Of a DNA stretch of 14,177 nt, positions 1 through 9,767 are shown piece after piece. The first letter of the stretch is position 1. Each line of letters begins with the position of its first letter. The translations under genes and the position numbers were made by a program. The notes beneath the pieces are model-generated. The model was not told where the DNA came from. It did no database searches and saw only the letters and a list, made by a program, of their open reading frames with translations. The DNA is from Tetmemena sp. SeJ-2015 (Eukaryota; Ciliophora; Spirotrichea; Sporadotrichida; Oxytrichidae). The stretch covers positions 1-14,177 of the forward strand of contig JAJKFJ010009966.1 of NCBI GenBank assembly GCA_027382625.1, given 5' to 3'.

Positions 1-20
1 CCCCAAAACCCCAAAACCCC
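1..20. repeat. Telomere (C4A4 repeat), left chromosome end
   Basis: The window begins with C4A4C4A4C4, exactly 20 bases. This is the C-rich strand reading inward from a chromosome end, and 20 bp matches the known double-stranded telomere length of hypotrich macronuclear chromosomes such as Oxytricha and Stylonychia. No G4T4 repeat is seen at position 14177, so only one end is captured. Confidence 0.97.
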
Positions 21-131
21 ATAAGGAAGCTATTTCGATTAGTGAAATACTTATAAATAGTTATCTGTTTCAAACACTTCTCCTATCTTAATCTTCTTAT
101 TTATATGCAACGATCCTTATTCTAAAACCAC
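21..131. other. Subtelomeric spacer / 3' UTR of the VSR-like gene
   Basis: This short AT-rich stretch lies between the telomere and the TGA stop of the first gene, which is read toward the telomere. I see no ORF, RNA gene or repeat in it. It presumably carries the 3' UTR and polyadenylation signal of the VSR-like gene. That it is only 111 bp long is normal for nanochromosomes. Confidence 0.7.
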
Positions 132-1654
132 TCACTGATTTTGGTATCTAGAGTCCTTAGGATTGCCTTAAGAAAGTGCGAAATATTGACTGACTGCACT
201 CTCAATATGAACTTGCATGTTGTTCTACATCTCTCTCTTTGAGTGCCTTCTGTAGCAGTATACAATCACGAAGTTTATAAGTATCAGGACAAGTACGATC
301 ACAACTATTACGCTTCCCTTAATGCCTTCTCCTCTATCCAGGAAGTCTGGAGTGTTCGATCCTAGAGTTGCTGCGCACATAGTAGGAGTATTCTCGAAGC
401 CAGCGCAAATTGCGTTGAAGACGGCAAGGGACTCTAACTATCCGCGATAAGTTCTGTTGTTCACAACTAGAGAAGGATAGATGCCTGTTCCAAAGGTTTT
501 CCAATAATTTATCTCCTCTTCAATCATCGAATTGAAGGTATTATCGCTCTCCCAATCTGCTCCTTGGAAAGAGTCTTTCACGCATTTGTTAGTCTGTTCA
601 AAGCTCAGACCTAACTTCTCATGAGCGTTTCTAGAGCAGTCTTCATTGATTACGCTGTAGCAATTATAGTGGACGTATTTAATGTAAGCCCACCATAGGT
701 ATCTTGTCTTGATCTCCTTATAGACCTGGTTGTAAAGACACTTCTATCTTAAGTCCTCATCTATGATTTATCTGCCTTTGATATCCTCATTCGATGGCTC
801 AACAGCGCAGTACTTTCCTCCTCCATAGCAATCATTCTTAAGGTACTTCTCTTCGCAGAAGGGACATTTCCAGAATACATAGTGAGGAGTGAAAAGTACC
901 TAGTCATAGAACTTATTGTCATACTCAGAAAAATCAGTAAGAAAGTCTAGAGCTCTGTCGTTTGATGAGGTAAACCAGAAGTCATACTCTACTCTGTTGT
1001 CTGGTTTCTCCATAACGAATTGGGCCATTATGGCTGTGGAATCAATCTCCTGTTCGCTTGCTCTTCTAATAAAGTCTAGCAACTTAAGTCCTTCTTTCTT
1101 TGAAATGATCATAGAGGGAATTCTGATGCCTCCACCTGTGCCATCGTCACTCATTACCACACTTTCGATATTCTCATCGGAGTCGTCAATTATGATTGCG
1201 ACTGACACTCCGATGTTCTCCATATTCCTTACTTTCTTCACGAAAGAACATGAACCTCTATCTGCGATGTAGAAGGGAGTGATATCTCCATCATAGTCCT
1301 TTGTGAACTCAACATGAGGAAGCTCATCACAGGCTTTGGTATCATCGGGGTTGTAATACAATCTTCCAATCTAACAAGGAGAAGTTTAGATAGGTATTCC
1401 TCCTGATAGGATAGTTTAAAATACTTACGATTGAATGACCATATGGTATGTAACCAAAGTTAGCATAGCTTGCTTTAATGACGCCTCCTACCAAAGAATT
1501 TAGAATGAGGGGAATAATTCTTACCTTCAAACTTAGATTGGAGACTAGAGGGACTCAGTATTTGCAGTCGTTGGAGTGAAGAACCTATCAATAGTGCTAG
1601 AGCGCACATGCCTATTGTTGATCCTTTCATTAATCTTTGACACTTCCCTGTCAT
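132..1654 (-). CDS. Vacuolar-sorting-receptor-like protein (PA domain, type I membrane protein)
   Basis: Three exons: 1654-1525, 1487-1429 and 1370-132, with GT-AG introns of 37 nt (1488-1524) and 58 nt (1371-1428). Spliced, they give 475 residues ending at TGA. Residues 1-30 look like a signal peptide (an in-frame Met at 1630 is an alternative start). Residues about 40-190 form a PA domain with the ANFG..YG motif typical of plant VSRs. Next come the VSR-type segment FTPHYVFWKCPFC, a Cys-rich region with KYCAVEP, and YPSLVVNNRTYRG, closely matching the VSR luminal domain. One TM helix spans about 415-436. It is followed by a 39-residue cytosolic tail containing YFAL, a YxxPhi sorting motif. 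The family's EGF-like repeats are not seen. Known family role: binds soluble hydrolases in the Golgi/endosome and sorts them to lytic compartments. Several glutamines are encoded by TAA/TAG. Confidence 0.92.
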
Positions 1655-1882
1655 ATTTATAAAAATAACATAATCAAATTATTAATTAAAAAAAATTAAT
1701 AAAAACAGTCGGTTGTAGTATTTGTAAAAATCATTTTACAAAAGTAATTTTAATTTGAATAAATTTAAATTATCTTTAATAATTTATAAGCTGTTGTCAT
1801 ATTTTAAATATTAAGTTAATACAATCACTTGGAGATATAAATGCATACGGATTCAATATCATATGGAATTAAAAGAAAGTAT
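1655..1882. other. AT-rich spacer between two minus-strand genes
   Basis: These 228 bases separate the VSR-like start codon from the TGA of the next gene on the same strand. The stretch is very AT-rich, with runs such as TTAATTAAAAAAAATTAAT. It must hold the VSR promoter and the upstream gene's 3' UTR. No ORF or structured RNA was recognised. Confidence 0.55.
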
Positions 1883-4800
1883 TCAAATGCTAGAAACCTG
1901 GCTGAGCAGACCTTGCAGCATGAAAAGTGCGTTTTTCTTTGTTTCTATATTCTTAAGAACTAGCTTTGTATGCTCCTCATCTTAAGTTTTAGTAGCGGCT
2001 TGCTGCTCTTCCTCTTAAATAATGTAAACTATATTTGAATAAATAACTCTTGCAGTCCTGTTAAGCCAGCTTGAATAGTTTTGACTAGATTCTCTAGGTA
2101 CTTCTTTCTCATTGTTTCCTCGTAGTAAGTGGCGTCAGTGATTATTGGTTTCTCGAGTCTGCCACTCTTCAGCATGTTTCTTTCCCTTGTAACCAAGTAA
2201 ACTACCCTTAAATTAATTAATGTTTATCTATAAAGCATTTTTATCAGTTTAGAAGAGCAAGTTGAGAGAAGCCTGAATTCGCTCTGTGAGTTCCAATATA
2301 TAGACAGACTCATCTTTCAAGCAGTCGAGAGTGAGTTCAAATACTTCCTTGCAAGTGTTTTCAGTGTACTTAGCAAACGCTTCATCACCTTAGTTACCTA
2401 AGAAGTTCTTGTAGAATTAAGACATCAGCACTGAGGTGCCTCTGTCGTTCTTCTCATCATCCATTATATTCAAAAGCATGCATTAATATTGAAGAGGTAG
2501 TTGAATATTCTAATTTAAGCCTCTACTGCATATAGGTTTATGAACTAATGAGCCACCTTCATAAACAGTTTGCCTTGAGATTCTGAGTAATCCCCATTAC
2601 CCATGCAACTGAATAACTGCTGCATTATGAACTGGGGTGACTGCTCTTCTTTCGTGAACTCTCCAAATACCAAATATAAAATTCCAAGGTGCTAATATAA
2701 AGGGTTGCAACCAGGTTGCTAGTTTAAGTAAGTCCAGTAGCACAAACTCTCTAGCCCCATTGAGACCACAGTGTCTGATTTGTTATTTTTGAGGCAGTAT
2801 CTGATGAGTGGCATCAAGCAGTCAAATATAAACTAGTTGGAGAAAGGTGATTGGAAGCAATTCACTGATGTAAAAGAATCTTAGTAACTTCTGTCAGATA
2901 AATTTAATAAAATAGAAAGATTTGGTGAGCTCTAGAATAGCAGTCTTGAAAGAGAGGAAGAAGTAGATTGATAGTCCAAACACGTTGTAGTTATCTTGTC
3001 TGTCATAAGAGTCCCTGCCTTCTTCTAGCACATCTGCCCAGTTCTTATCGTTCTCACTCTCCGCACACTTTATATGCCAAAACCACAGCAATAGTTCTTA
3101 TTAAGGACAGATCAGCTTTATCTAGCTTACAACTTCATTTATCACCTCGTTGAATCCATCGAAGTAGAATTTATAATCAAGAGAGAAGAGTTCACTCGCT
3201 TTAATTTCAATTCTATGATCAAAAGCTCTAGCCCTGATAGATTAATTTCCCTCATCAATATGAATCTTATCCTCCTCTTTAGATTTTGTTTCTTAAACTG
3301 AAGCTTGAGTCATTTATTGAAAAGAGAACTACAACAAGTCGAAGAGGAAGTTGATCACATAGTGAGTTGCTTCTGTCTGGTGAAGTCTTTAAGGATCCCT
3401 CTCCTCTTCCTCCTCATACTCGTCTATGAATTTCTCTTGAGAAAATTGGACATAGAAGTCAAACATTTGATTGTTGATTCCCTGATGAGCTGACTCAGAG
3501 ATATTCCTAATGAATTCCTTCATTACTAAGATCAGGTCATTTTCGAAGTAGTGTAAGTCAAAATCGTTGAGCTCTCTCACCCTCTACTTTTCTTATTTCT
3601 CGTACTCATTGCTTTCATCAAATAACTCGCAAGTAAATCTTAAATTAGAGTTTCTGAGGGACCTAGTGTGGAGGTAGCTCTTGGCCTCAAGCTTTAGTAA
3701 TCCTCCGATTGCAAATAGGCTACCCTGCAGGTACTTAGACTTCTCATGGTCGATAAGTGAGAACATTCAATATTGAAAAATAATTATCTCCTTATTGAGA
3801 ACAATTTACCGAAGTAAATGAGTAGTTTGGCAACTTTTTGGGTTGAGATGATCTTAGCTGAAGAGTAAAGAACTTCCGCTGCTTGCAAAAGAAGCTTCTA
3901 CTTGTCACAGTGGAGCACCATCTTAGTGAGCAAATTATTGACAACATAGTTAACCTTCTACTCTGTTGCTTGTATATTTTAATCGATATACTCTTTCAAC
4001 TTCTCATGCTCTTAAATCTCCAAGTCTTTCATGTACTTCTGCCTTTAACTCTAATCTTCGCCCTTTCCTTTCTAACTGATGCTATCTTTCAAATTATAAT
4101 CAATATTGCTTTATAGATAAATTGAGGATGTGGTTTGTAACTGCATACTCTTGATAGTAAAAGGTGAGCTTGAAAATAGAAGGGAACACATCTAGCCCAG
4201 CATTCTTGAAGAAGTCTTCGTACGGTAACTCTTTGTCCAACATCATTAGAAAGTCAAAGAGCTTGTTTAGCTTCTCAGGGGATTTTTAAGAAGACTTATT
4301 CAGTTTTATCAGTCTCTTGTTCATGTAGGATTCCAACTTCCCTCTTAATTCAGACTTTGTTGAATTATAAAAAAATAACTATATGAATTAGAGATTTGCG
4401 GATTGCCAACGCATTCGTTATAATATCATTCAATTATGAAGGTTTATTAGAAATTTATAAAAATCGATTTTGAGAATAGGTGAGTACTTTGATGAAGTCT
4501 CCAATCTTTAAGACCTTTGCCACGTCCATTTTGATTCTAGAATGTTCAATTTATAAATCCTGAAATCTTTCCAAATTGGTATCTTGCTATGAAATGTAAG
4601 ATGCATTTAGTTAAACTGAAAATGAATGTACCTTGGGTTTGATCTCAATATCCGCTGGTCCTGGGAAGTTAGGGATTTTCTTTTCAGTTCTTGCTCCATG
4701 TCCAAACCTATAAGTCATTAAGTTCACTTAGTATTTAGAAGTCATCATGAGAAGGTGGTGAATTGATTTGTATGCGTTACTTACTTAAACTTGGGAGCAT

Positions 4801-4987
4801 CATTTTGGGAGCCTCCCTTGGATATGTTATATTCATTAGGAGATGGCGTCCATGTTGGCATGTGTTGATTGGGGTTGGACCTCTCTCCCTTTCCAATACT
4901 TGCAGCTGCTGATGTGTGCATAAAGTTCTGCTCTTTTTTGAACTCTCCAAATGCTGTGCCGGAGCCTGTGCCCAAGATAGCTGTCAT
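1883..4987 (-). CDS. Large multi-exon protein: N-terminal STPGR segment joined to a helix-rich unrecognised region
   Basis: Start ATG at 4987, stop TGA at 1885-1883. Exons with good frame support are 4987-4785, 4707-4632, 4586-4488, 4354-4149, 4108-3810 and 3702-2984, then 2931 onward. Introns inferred from GT-AG plus phase are 4708-4784 (77 nt), 4587-4631 (45), 4355-4487 (133), 4109-4148 (40), 2932-2983 (52) and 2070-2101 (32). Three further junctions are uncertain: near 3703-3809, near 2510-2556 and within about 2230-2370. The first ~93 residues are STPGR/SHIPPO-like (PSPNEYNI, FKFGHGAR, FPGPADI). The rest is about 700-800 residues of predicted helices, suggestive of an ARM/HEAT-type scaffold, which I cannot assign to a family. 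An acidic stretch (YEEEEERDP) lies near 3420. Alternatively there are two genes, the second starting at Met 4529, but no TGA separates the parts. Confidence 0.55.
4632..4987 (-). other. STPGR/SHIPPO N-terminal segment of the large minus-strand gene
   Basis: Two exons (4987-4785 and 4707-4632), joined in phase by a 77-nt intron, encode about 93 residues starting MTAILGTGSGTAFGEF. They contain a PSPNEYNI repeat core, the linker FKFGHGAR and a second core PGPADI. These are degenerate forms of the PGPxxY repeat found in sperm-tail/ciliary STPGR proteins, which bind microtubules along axonemes. The frame continues through a 45-nt in-phase intron (4587-4631) into the large helix-rich region with no stop, which is why it is treated as the N-terminus of that gene. 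Confidence 0.75.
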
Positions 4988-5142
4988 ATTTATTCTTCTG
5001 CTTTAATTATATTTCTAATTCTCTCAAACGATCTATAATAATAGTGTATTGAGCCAACTAAACGCATCTACACCAAGCTTATTTTATCTTCTTACTTATC
5101 TTATGATTATTATAGCTTGGGAAAGAAGGCCCACAGTACTCC
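4988..5142. promoter_or_regulatory. Shared divergent upstream region of two STPGR-containing genes
   Basis: Only 155 bp separate the minus-strand ATG (4987) from the first visible plus-strand ATG (5143). The stretch is AT-rich, with pyrimidine-rich tracts, so both promoters must lie here or overlap the genes. A splice-acceptor-like TTATTATAG ends at 5115. From 5116 the plus-strand frame is open into the downstream gene (LGKEGPQYS precedes Met), so part of this region may be intron or exon of that gene. Confidence 0.5.
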
Positions 5143-6315
5143 ATGGGAATCAAGAAAAATAACGATCGCATTGAGCACGATGGACTAGGTCCAGGCGCCT
5201 ACTTAATTAAGCCCTCAAACACCGCTCCTTGTTTTTCAATGGGAAGTCGCTTCGACTCTGATGTCAGAAGCAAAGACCACATCAGGCCTCGCAAAGTAGA
5301 TGGCCCCGGCCCAGGATCTTATATCCCGCCTAGCTCCATTAAGGTACCTAAAGTTCCTGAAAATGCTTAAAAGAAAACCACTTTTGGTATGGCAACAAGG
5401 GACTGGAGTGACTTGCCCAAAGGAGTCCCTGCTCCTAACTAGTACTACGTCAGCAAATTCACTGAAGCTTCGCATCTCTACAGTTTCCCTAAGTCCATGA
5501 AGTCAGATGAGGCAAAGCTCTACAAGTCCAGCTTCACCCCAGGTCCAGGAGCTTACGAAATCAGAAAGGAGGATAAACAGGAGGGTACTGCTAAGTCCTT
5601 CTTAGGAGGCCCACTTGAGTAAAAGTACAACATTGACAATGGAGTTCCAGGCCCAGGCGCTTACAACCACAAAGAACCATAGGAGAAGATTCCAGGCTTT
5701 AGAATAGTACCTCACCAAAGTAGAGAATCTGATGACATGAACAGTTAAGACAGGGGAGAAAATATTCCAGTGGGTCCTTAAAAGTACAATCCTAACCATC
5801 CTGCTCACACCACTATTGGAGCTAAGTTTGGAACAGGTACCAGAGATGATTTAAAGCAGAAGTTCTTCACACCTGCTCCCAACAATTACACTCTGAGAGG
5901 AGACTTCGAGAAAGCTATGGAGAAGCCTCAATTCCATATGGGTATTAAGGCAGGAGCAAGAACAAATAAGAATCTAGACATGCCAGGCCCAGGAGAGTAC
6001 GAGACCGACGTGATTCCTCTTCACCACCAAAATGTGGCACATGTTATCGGCACTAGCGTGAGAAGTGACTTGGGAGTTGGCAAAGCTCATCTCTATCCGG
6101 GCCCTGGAGAATACGATACGAGAACAAAGCTTGATGGACCTTTGGTTGGTTTCGGAACTTAAATGAAGGTCACAAGAATCAAGAAGACTTTTGAACCAGG
6201 TCCAGGCTCATACGACTAGCCTTCTACAGTCGGCCATATTCCAAAGTATCTATTGATGGCTGCTGGTTAAGAGCAAACCAATACTTGGAAAAAGTCAACT
6301 ATGAAGGACGAGTGA
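5143..6315 (+). CDS. STPGR/SHIPPO-repeat ciliary protein
   Basis: One uninterrupted frame of 390 residues ends at TGA 6313-6315 and uses TAA/TAG as Gln. It carries eight to nine PGPxxY-type repeats: GLGPGAY (14-20), DGPGPGSY (53-60), TPGPGAY (132-138), VPGPGAY (168-174), VGPQKY (210-215), TPAPNNY (243-249), MPGPGEY (280-286), YPGPGEY (318-324) and EPGPGSY (351-357). These define the sperm-tail PG-rich (SHIPPO/ODF3-like) family, whose members are associated with axonemal and other stable microtubules. The start may not be the true N-terminus: the frame is open back to 5116 with the repeat-like peptide LGKEGPQYS, preceded by a possible intron acceptor. However, no upstream in-frame ATG or convincing first exon was found. 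It is divergent from the other STPGR-bearing gene and lies 147 bp before the Hook-like gene. Confidence 0.93.
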
Positions 6316-6462
6316 AAGCAATTCTTGAGGTTGGCAAGTTAACAAAAACATGATAAATGTTAATCAGTTATTTAAGCAGGTTTTAAAAAGAGAAATGCAT
6401 ATTTTCATCATCATTATCAAAGTCATCAGATAATAGAAATAAGCATATTTAAATTTAAATAA
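6316..6462. promoter_or_regulatory. Spacer with 3' UTR of STPGR gene and promoter of Hook-like gene
   Basis: This 147-bp AT-rich gap lies between two genes in the same direction. It ends with AT-rich sequence (ATATTTAAATTTAAATAA) directly before the ATG at 6463. No ORF is seen. Confidence 0.45.
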
Positions 6463-9000
6463 ATGTCGACATCACTCTTTCAGCAGTCGCAGTCTATGCT
6501 CAAATGGGTAAGACACTCCTCATCATCATTCTCTTTTAATTTTGACTTATAGATTCAAAACCAAGGAGTGTTTTAGAAAAGCTGCAACACTTTAGACGAC
6601 CTATCAGATGGAGTGATATTTTCAGATATCCTCATTTAAGCGTAAGCAAATTTGTTGAATCTGTAATTGAATTTGGTAGAGAGCGAAAGTTCTTTCAAGG
6701 AAATCTGGGTAACTTGCAAATGTTCAAGCGAGAGCACCAGATGAATGAGAAACTCAACAATTTACAGCAAGTCTACGCTGCCATCACAGAATATTATCAG
6801 CAGGTGCTGAACGTGCATATCAAAAACGACTTGGACATGGAGAGCATAGTTATTTCCAAGGAACCTAGTGAGGCCCTCATCAGACTGTTCGAACTTACAA
6901 TAGGGATAGTAGTCAACTGTCCTTTCCTTATTTATCTTCAGATTTAATCCTGACAAGGACTTTTACATCAGGAAAATATTGGACTTGGATGAGGAGACTC
7001 AGTATAACTTGGGAATAATGATTGAGAAGCCCATGCGCCTAATAAATAGGTAGTATGATGAGGACGAGGAAGACCTCCACAATCAGTAAGATGAAGGCTA
7101 TGGGAGCAAGATGGGCATGAACTCCACTTAATCAAGGGGCGACTCTATGAAGCCTTACTACCCTGAGTCTCCTGATAAGGACTTTGACACTCTTGAGATG
7201 CAAATTTAGCTGTAGAGGAAAGACGAAAAGATAGAAGAGCTCTATCAGCAGATAACTACTCTTGATAAGGACAGGTGTAGAGTTCGCATCAACATCGCCA
7301 AATATGAGGACGAGAACAAGTCCCTCATCAACCAACTTGAGGAAGCCAAGATCGAAGTGACTGAGCTCAAGAAGCAGATAGAGATATACGAGAACAAACT
7401 GCACTCAAACGTGGATGTGCGTGAGGACAAGATCAACACCTAGTAGAGTGAGATCAAGGAGCTTGAGGGAGAAATCGATATCAAGAACAAGAAAATCAGG
7501 GAGATGATGAAAGAGAAGCAGGCTGTGGAGAAAAGGTATGAAGAGGGGTACCAGGCTTTGAGGGATGAGTTAGACCTGAGCAAGGAGAAAATCATTCAGC
7601 TGTCCAAGAATGAAGCCATTATCGAGGTCTACAAGAAGAAGATCGAGGGCATGGCTCAACTAAAGACGGACCTCAAGGAAGCTTAGGAGCGTACTCATCG
7701 CCTGCAGGACCAGCTGGAGGTAGTGGAGAAGGAGCGCTCAAACAACAAGAACCTGAAAGAGTACGTGCAGTACCTGGAAGAGCAACTAGCCAACGAGAAA
7801 CAGAAATAGAGTTTTATTATATTTAAAAATATGACTCAGTGGAGACAAGCAGCAAGAAGTTTGAGTAGAGAGTTAAGGACCTTAGCAATGACAAGACTGA
7901 ATTGGAGAAGAAGAACTAGTTCTACCGAGTTACCATAGACTAACTTGAGAGTGAGCTCAAGAAAGCTAATGGAGAACTTAAGCTAGCTAAGTTTGACGAG
8001 GCCGTGTTGGACGATGGTACCCTCATGCCTCAGCAAGCTATGGCCAGCATGAAGGAAAGAATCAAGTCACTTGAGAAGGAGAACGCCTTACTTAAGACCG
8101 AGTTAGAAAACAAGTTCGACAAGGACAAAGCCATCACTCAAGCCAAGCTACAGGACGCACTTAGAGAAAACACCAAACTCACCCAAGCCAATGAACTGAT
8201 GAGCCACTAACTCGCTAAACTTCAAGAGCAAGTCTACTTACTTTTATTTTAAAGAGAAAGTGACTCAGATGAGTCTGCACTAGAACGAGGCTCAGCAAGA
8301 GCAGAGAGGGCAACAGCTAGACGAGATAAATGCTGACATCCAATCCATAATGAGAGACAGGGACCAGTACTTCCTCAAGATGACTTAGAACGAGATCATC
8401 GCCAAGCAGAGTGAACAGGAGGTAGACAGACTCAAGCAAGAGATCTCAGACTTGAAGGACCTGCTGCTCAGAGCCACAACTGAGAAGACAGACTACTACC
8501 AGAAGTACTTGCAAGAGAAAGAGAGAGCCATGGAGAAGGCAGAAGCAGCGGGTAGGCTTGAGCAGGAGGTAAAGAAACTTGAATTTCAATTACAAAACAG
8601 TTCAGAGCAGAAGAATGACAACTCATAGCTGCTTGATGAAATAAATAAGCTGAGAGAGCAAGAAAGGCAGCTCAGAGAAGAACTACTCATCACAAAGGCT
8701 GCCTCTGTCCAAGCAGCTTAAAATGCAAATGCCTCTTCCAATTAGATGCAAGCCGAGAAGAATCATTAAGATATTTTGGCTCAGCTCGTAAAGTAAAACG
8801 AGGAGATTCAGTTGAGTATGGTTGTGAGTGAACTCAAATTGGAATTGAAAGACAAGGAGAATGAAATTAAGGACTTGATAAGAGATAAAGACACTCTGCA
8901 GAAGGAGCACGCAATAGAATTATACGCTCTTAAACGACAGTTAGAAATGAAGGAATCTAAATTCTAAGAAATCAAGGCTTAAAAAGACAAGGATTTATGA
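6463..9000 (+). CDS. Hook-like protein (N-terminal Hook domain plus long coiled coil)
   Basis: Proposed exons are 6463-6507, 6553-6641, 6680-6911, 6958-7810, 7840-8231 and 8257-9000, giving 784 residues with TGA at 8998-9000. Introns are 45, 38, 46, 29 and 25 nt, all GT-AG and phase-consistent. The third (6912-6957) is the least certain and could begin at 6909. Residues 1-150 resemble the calponin-like Hook domain: MLKWIQNQGV, LDDLSDGVIFSDIL, NNLQQVYAAITEYYQQVL, then FELTIGIV followed by FYIRKILDLDEETQ. From about residue 195 to the end the protein is almost pure Lys/Glu/Gln-rich heptad coiled coil. Length is close to metazoan Hook proteins (about 720). Family role: Hook proteins link dynein-dynactin and cargo to microtubules. 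The ciliate function is inferred. Many glutamines are TAG/TAA. Confidence 0.85.
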
Positions 9001-9279
9001 TATTACTGAGTATTTTTAAGGATGTAGGTTAGCAAAAGGAATTGGGATTGGGGTCAAGGAAATTATTAGATAATATCAGAAGGGAACAATAAATTATGAG
9101 CAGCGTGTTTCACTCGATGGCGTACGATTTGTACGTTTCCAAGGCTTCTCAAGCCTAATCTTGATAGTTTATTTCATTATTAAAGTCTTATGCTCTAATT
9201 TATTAAGCATGTAAGGTTAAAAATTAATCAGATTGGGATAAGTTGTTGATAATTCCAAACTACTGCTTATTTGATTTAT
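9001..9279. other. Convergent intergenic region with two small hairpins
   Basis: This region lies between the 3' ends of the Hook-like gene (plus) and Asterix (minus), so it holds two 3' UTRs. It is AT-rich except around 9105-9160. There CGTAC (9121-9125) pairs with GTACG (9131-9135), and AGGCTT (9142-9147) pairs with AAGCCT (9151-9156). I see no tRNA-like T-loop and no clear snoRNA boxes. The hairpins could be 3'-end signals or an unannotated small RNA. Confidence 0.5.
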
Positions 9280-9752
9280 TCATTAAGGGGGTGGCATGGG
9301 CTGGGAAGAGGGTGGTGCTGGCTAAAAGTAGATAGACACAAACGACACAAGGATTATACTACAATTCATTAGATTCATCTTAAAAATGCTTACCCAATAC
9401 CAGTGAAAATTTATTAGAACCTGCCTTCGATCTTCATGTTAATGGCTGAGGTGAAGAAGAAAAACAAAGCAGCCCAGGCAGCCCATTTCACCTACAAATA
9501 CTCAAATTATATGAAGGTAATTACTTTCATGGTGAACGCAAATATTCCCACAAACATGGATACCATTTGATAAAGCTCTGCTCCACCACTGCTTCCTCCC
9601 TAGGGCTCGATATGGAACTTTTCTATATTCTCTTTGTCGTAGTAGATGACTGAATTGTCTCTCCTGGGATCATTTGGGTTTCTCTTAACTTGAGTTTGTT
9701 CTCTCGCTATCTTTTGGTTCTGCTCTGTTGACTCACTAGCCTTGTCACTCAT
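9280..9752 (-). CDS. WDR83OS: Asterix / WDR83OS-like PAT-complex subunit
   Basis: Exons 9752-9525, 9491-9394 and 9358-9280 are separated by 33-nt (9492-9524) and 35-nt (9359-9393) GT-AG introns. Spliced, they encode 134 residues with TGA at 9282-9280. The N-terminal ~60 residues are polar and contain RNPNDPRR, like the DPRRPNK of animal Asterix. Hydrophobic segments follow: YQMVSMFVGIFAFTMK, then VKWAAWAALFFFFTSAINMK, then the last helix GIGIILVSFVSIYFQ. The protein ends with a Pro-rich tail, PAPPSSQPMPPPQ, comparable to the NPQPMTPPW ending of the animal protein. Known role: with CCDC47, Asterix forms the ER PAT complex, which shields polar transmembrane helices during multipass protein insertion. 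The upstream region contains one arm of the 73-bp inverted repeat, 15 bp before the ATG. Confidence 0.94.
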
Positions 9753-9767
9753 TTTACTTATTAATAA

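Noticed and set aside
916..1272. 118-codon plus-strand ORF opposite the VSR-like gene
   Set aside because: It is the antisense shadow of the PA-domain exon. The minus strand carries conserved VSR motifs and the plus-strand product resembles nothing.
3700..3810. A -1 frameshift near GAA-TG (about 3755) in the large minus-strand gene
   Set aside because: Reading through with a -1 slip gives attractive protein, but a GT-AG intron (3703-3809) also restores the frame, and similar apparent shifts elsewhere were resolved by introns. Programmed frameshifting is not needed.
3883..4116. Hydrophobic plus-strand ORF that looks like a membrane protein
   Set aside because: It is antisense to a Lys/Glu/Gln-rich helical exon. 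Reverse complements of such codons give Leu/Phe/Ser-rich artefacts.
4481..4489. Plus-strand splice-donor-like GGTGAGTAC
   Set aside because: It lies on the antisense of a coding exon/intron junction of the minus-strand gene, and no plus-strand gene is supported there.
7132..7439. Minus-strand Leu/Val-rich ORFs across the Hook-like gene
   Set aside because: They are shadows of the coiled-coil coding strand, which is supported by the Hook domain and consistent exon phases.
9061..9160. tRNA or snoRNA in the convergent spacer
   Set aside because: No T-loop consensus, acceptor stem or clear C/D or H/ACA boxes could be found. Only two short hairpins are supported.
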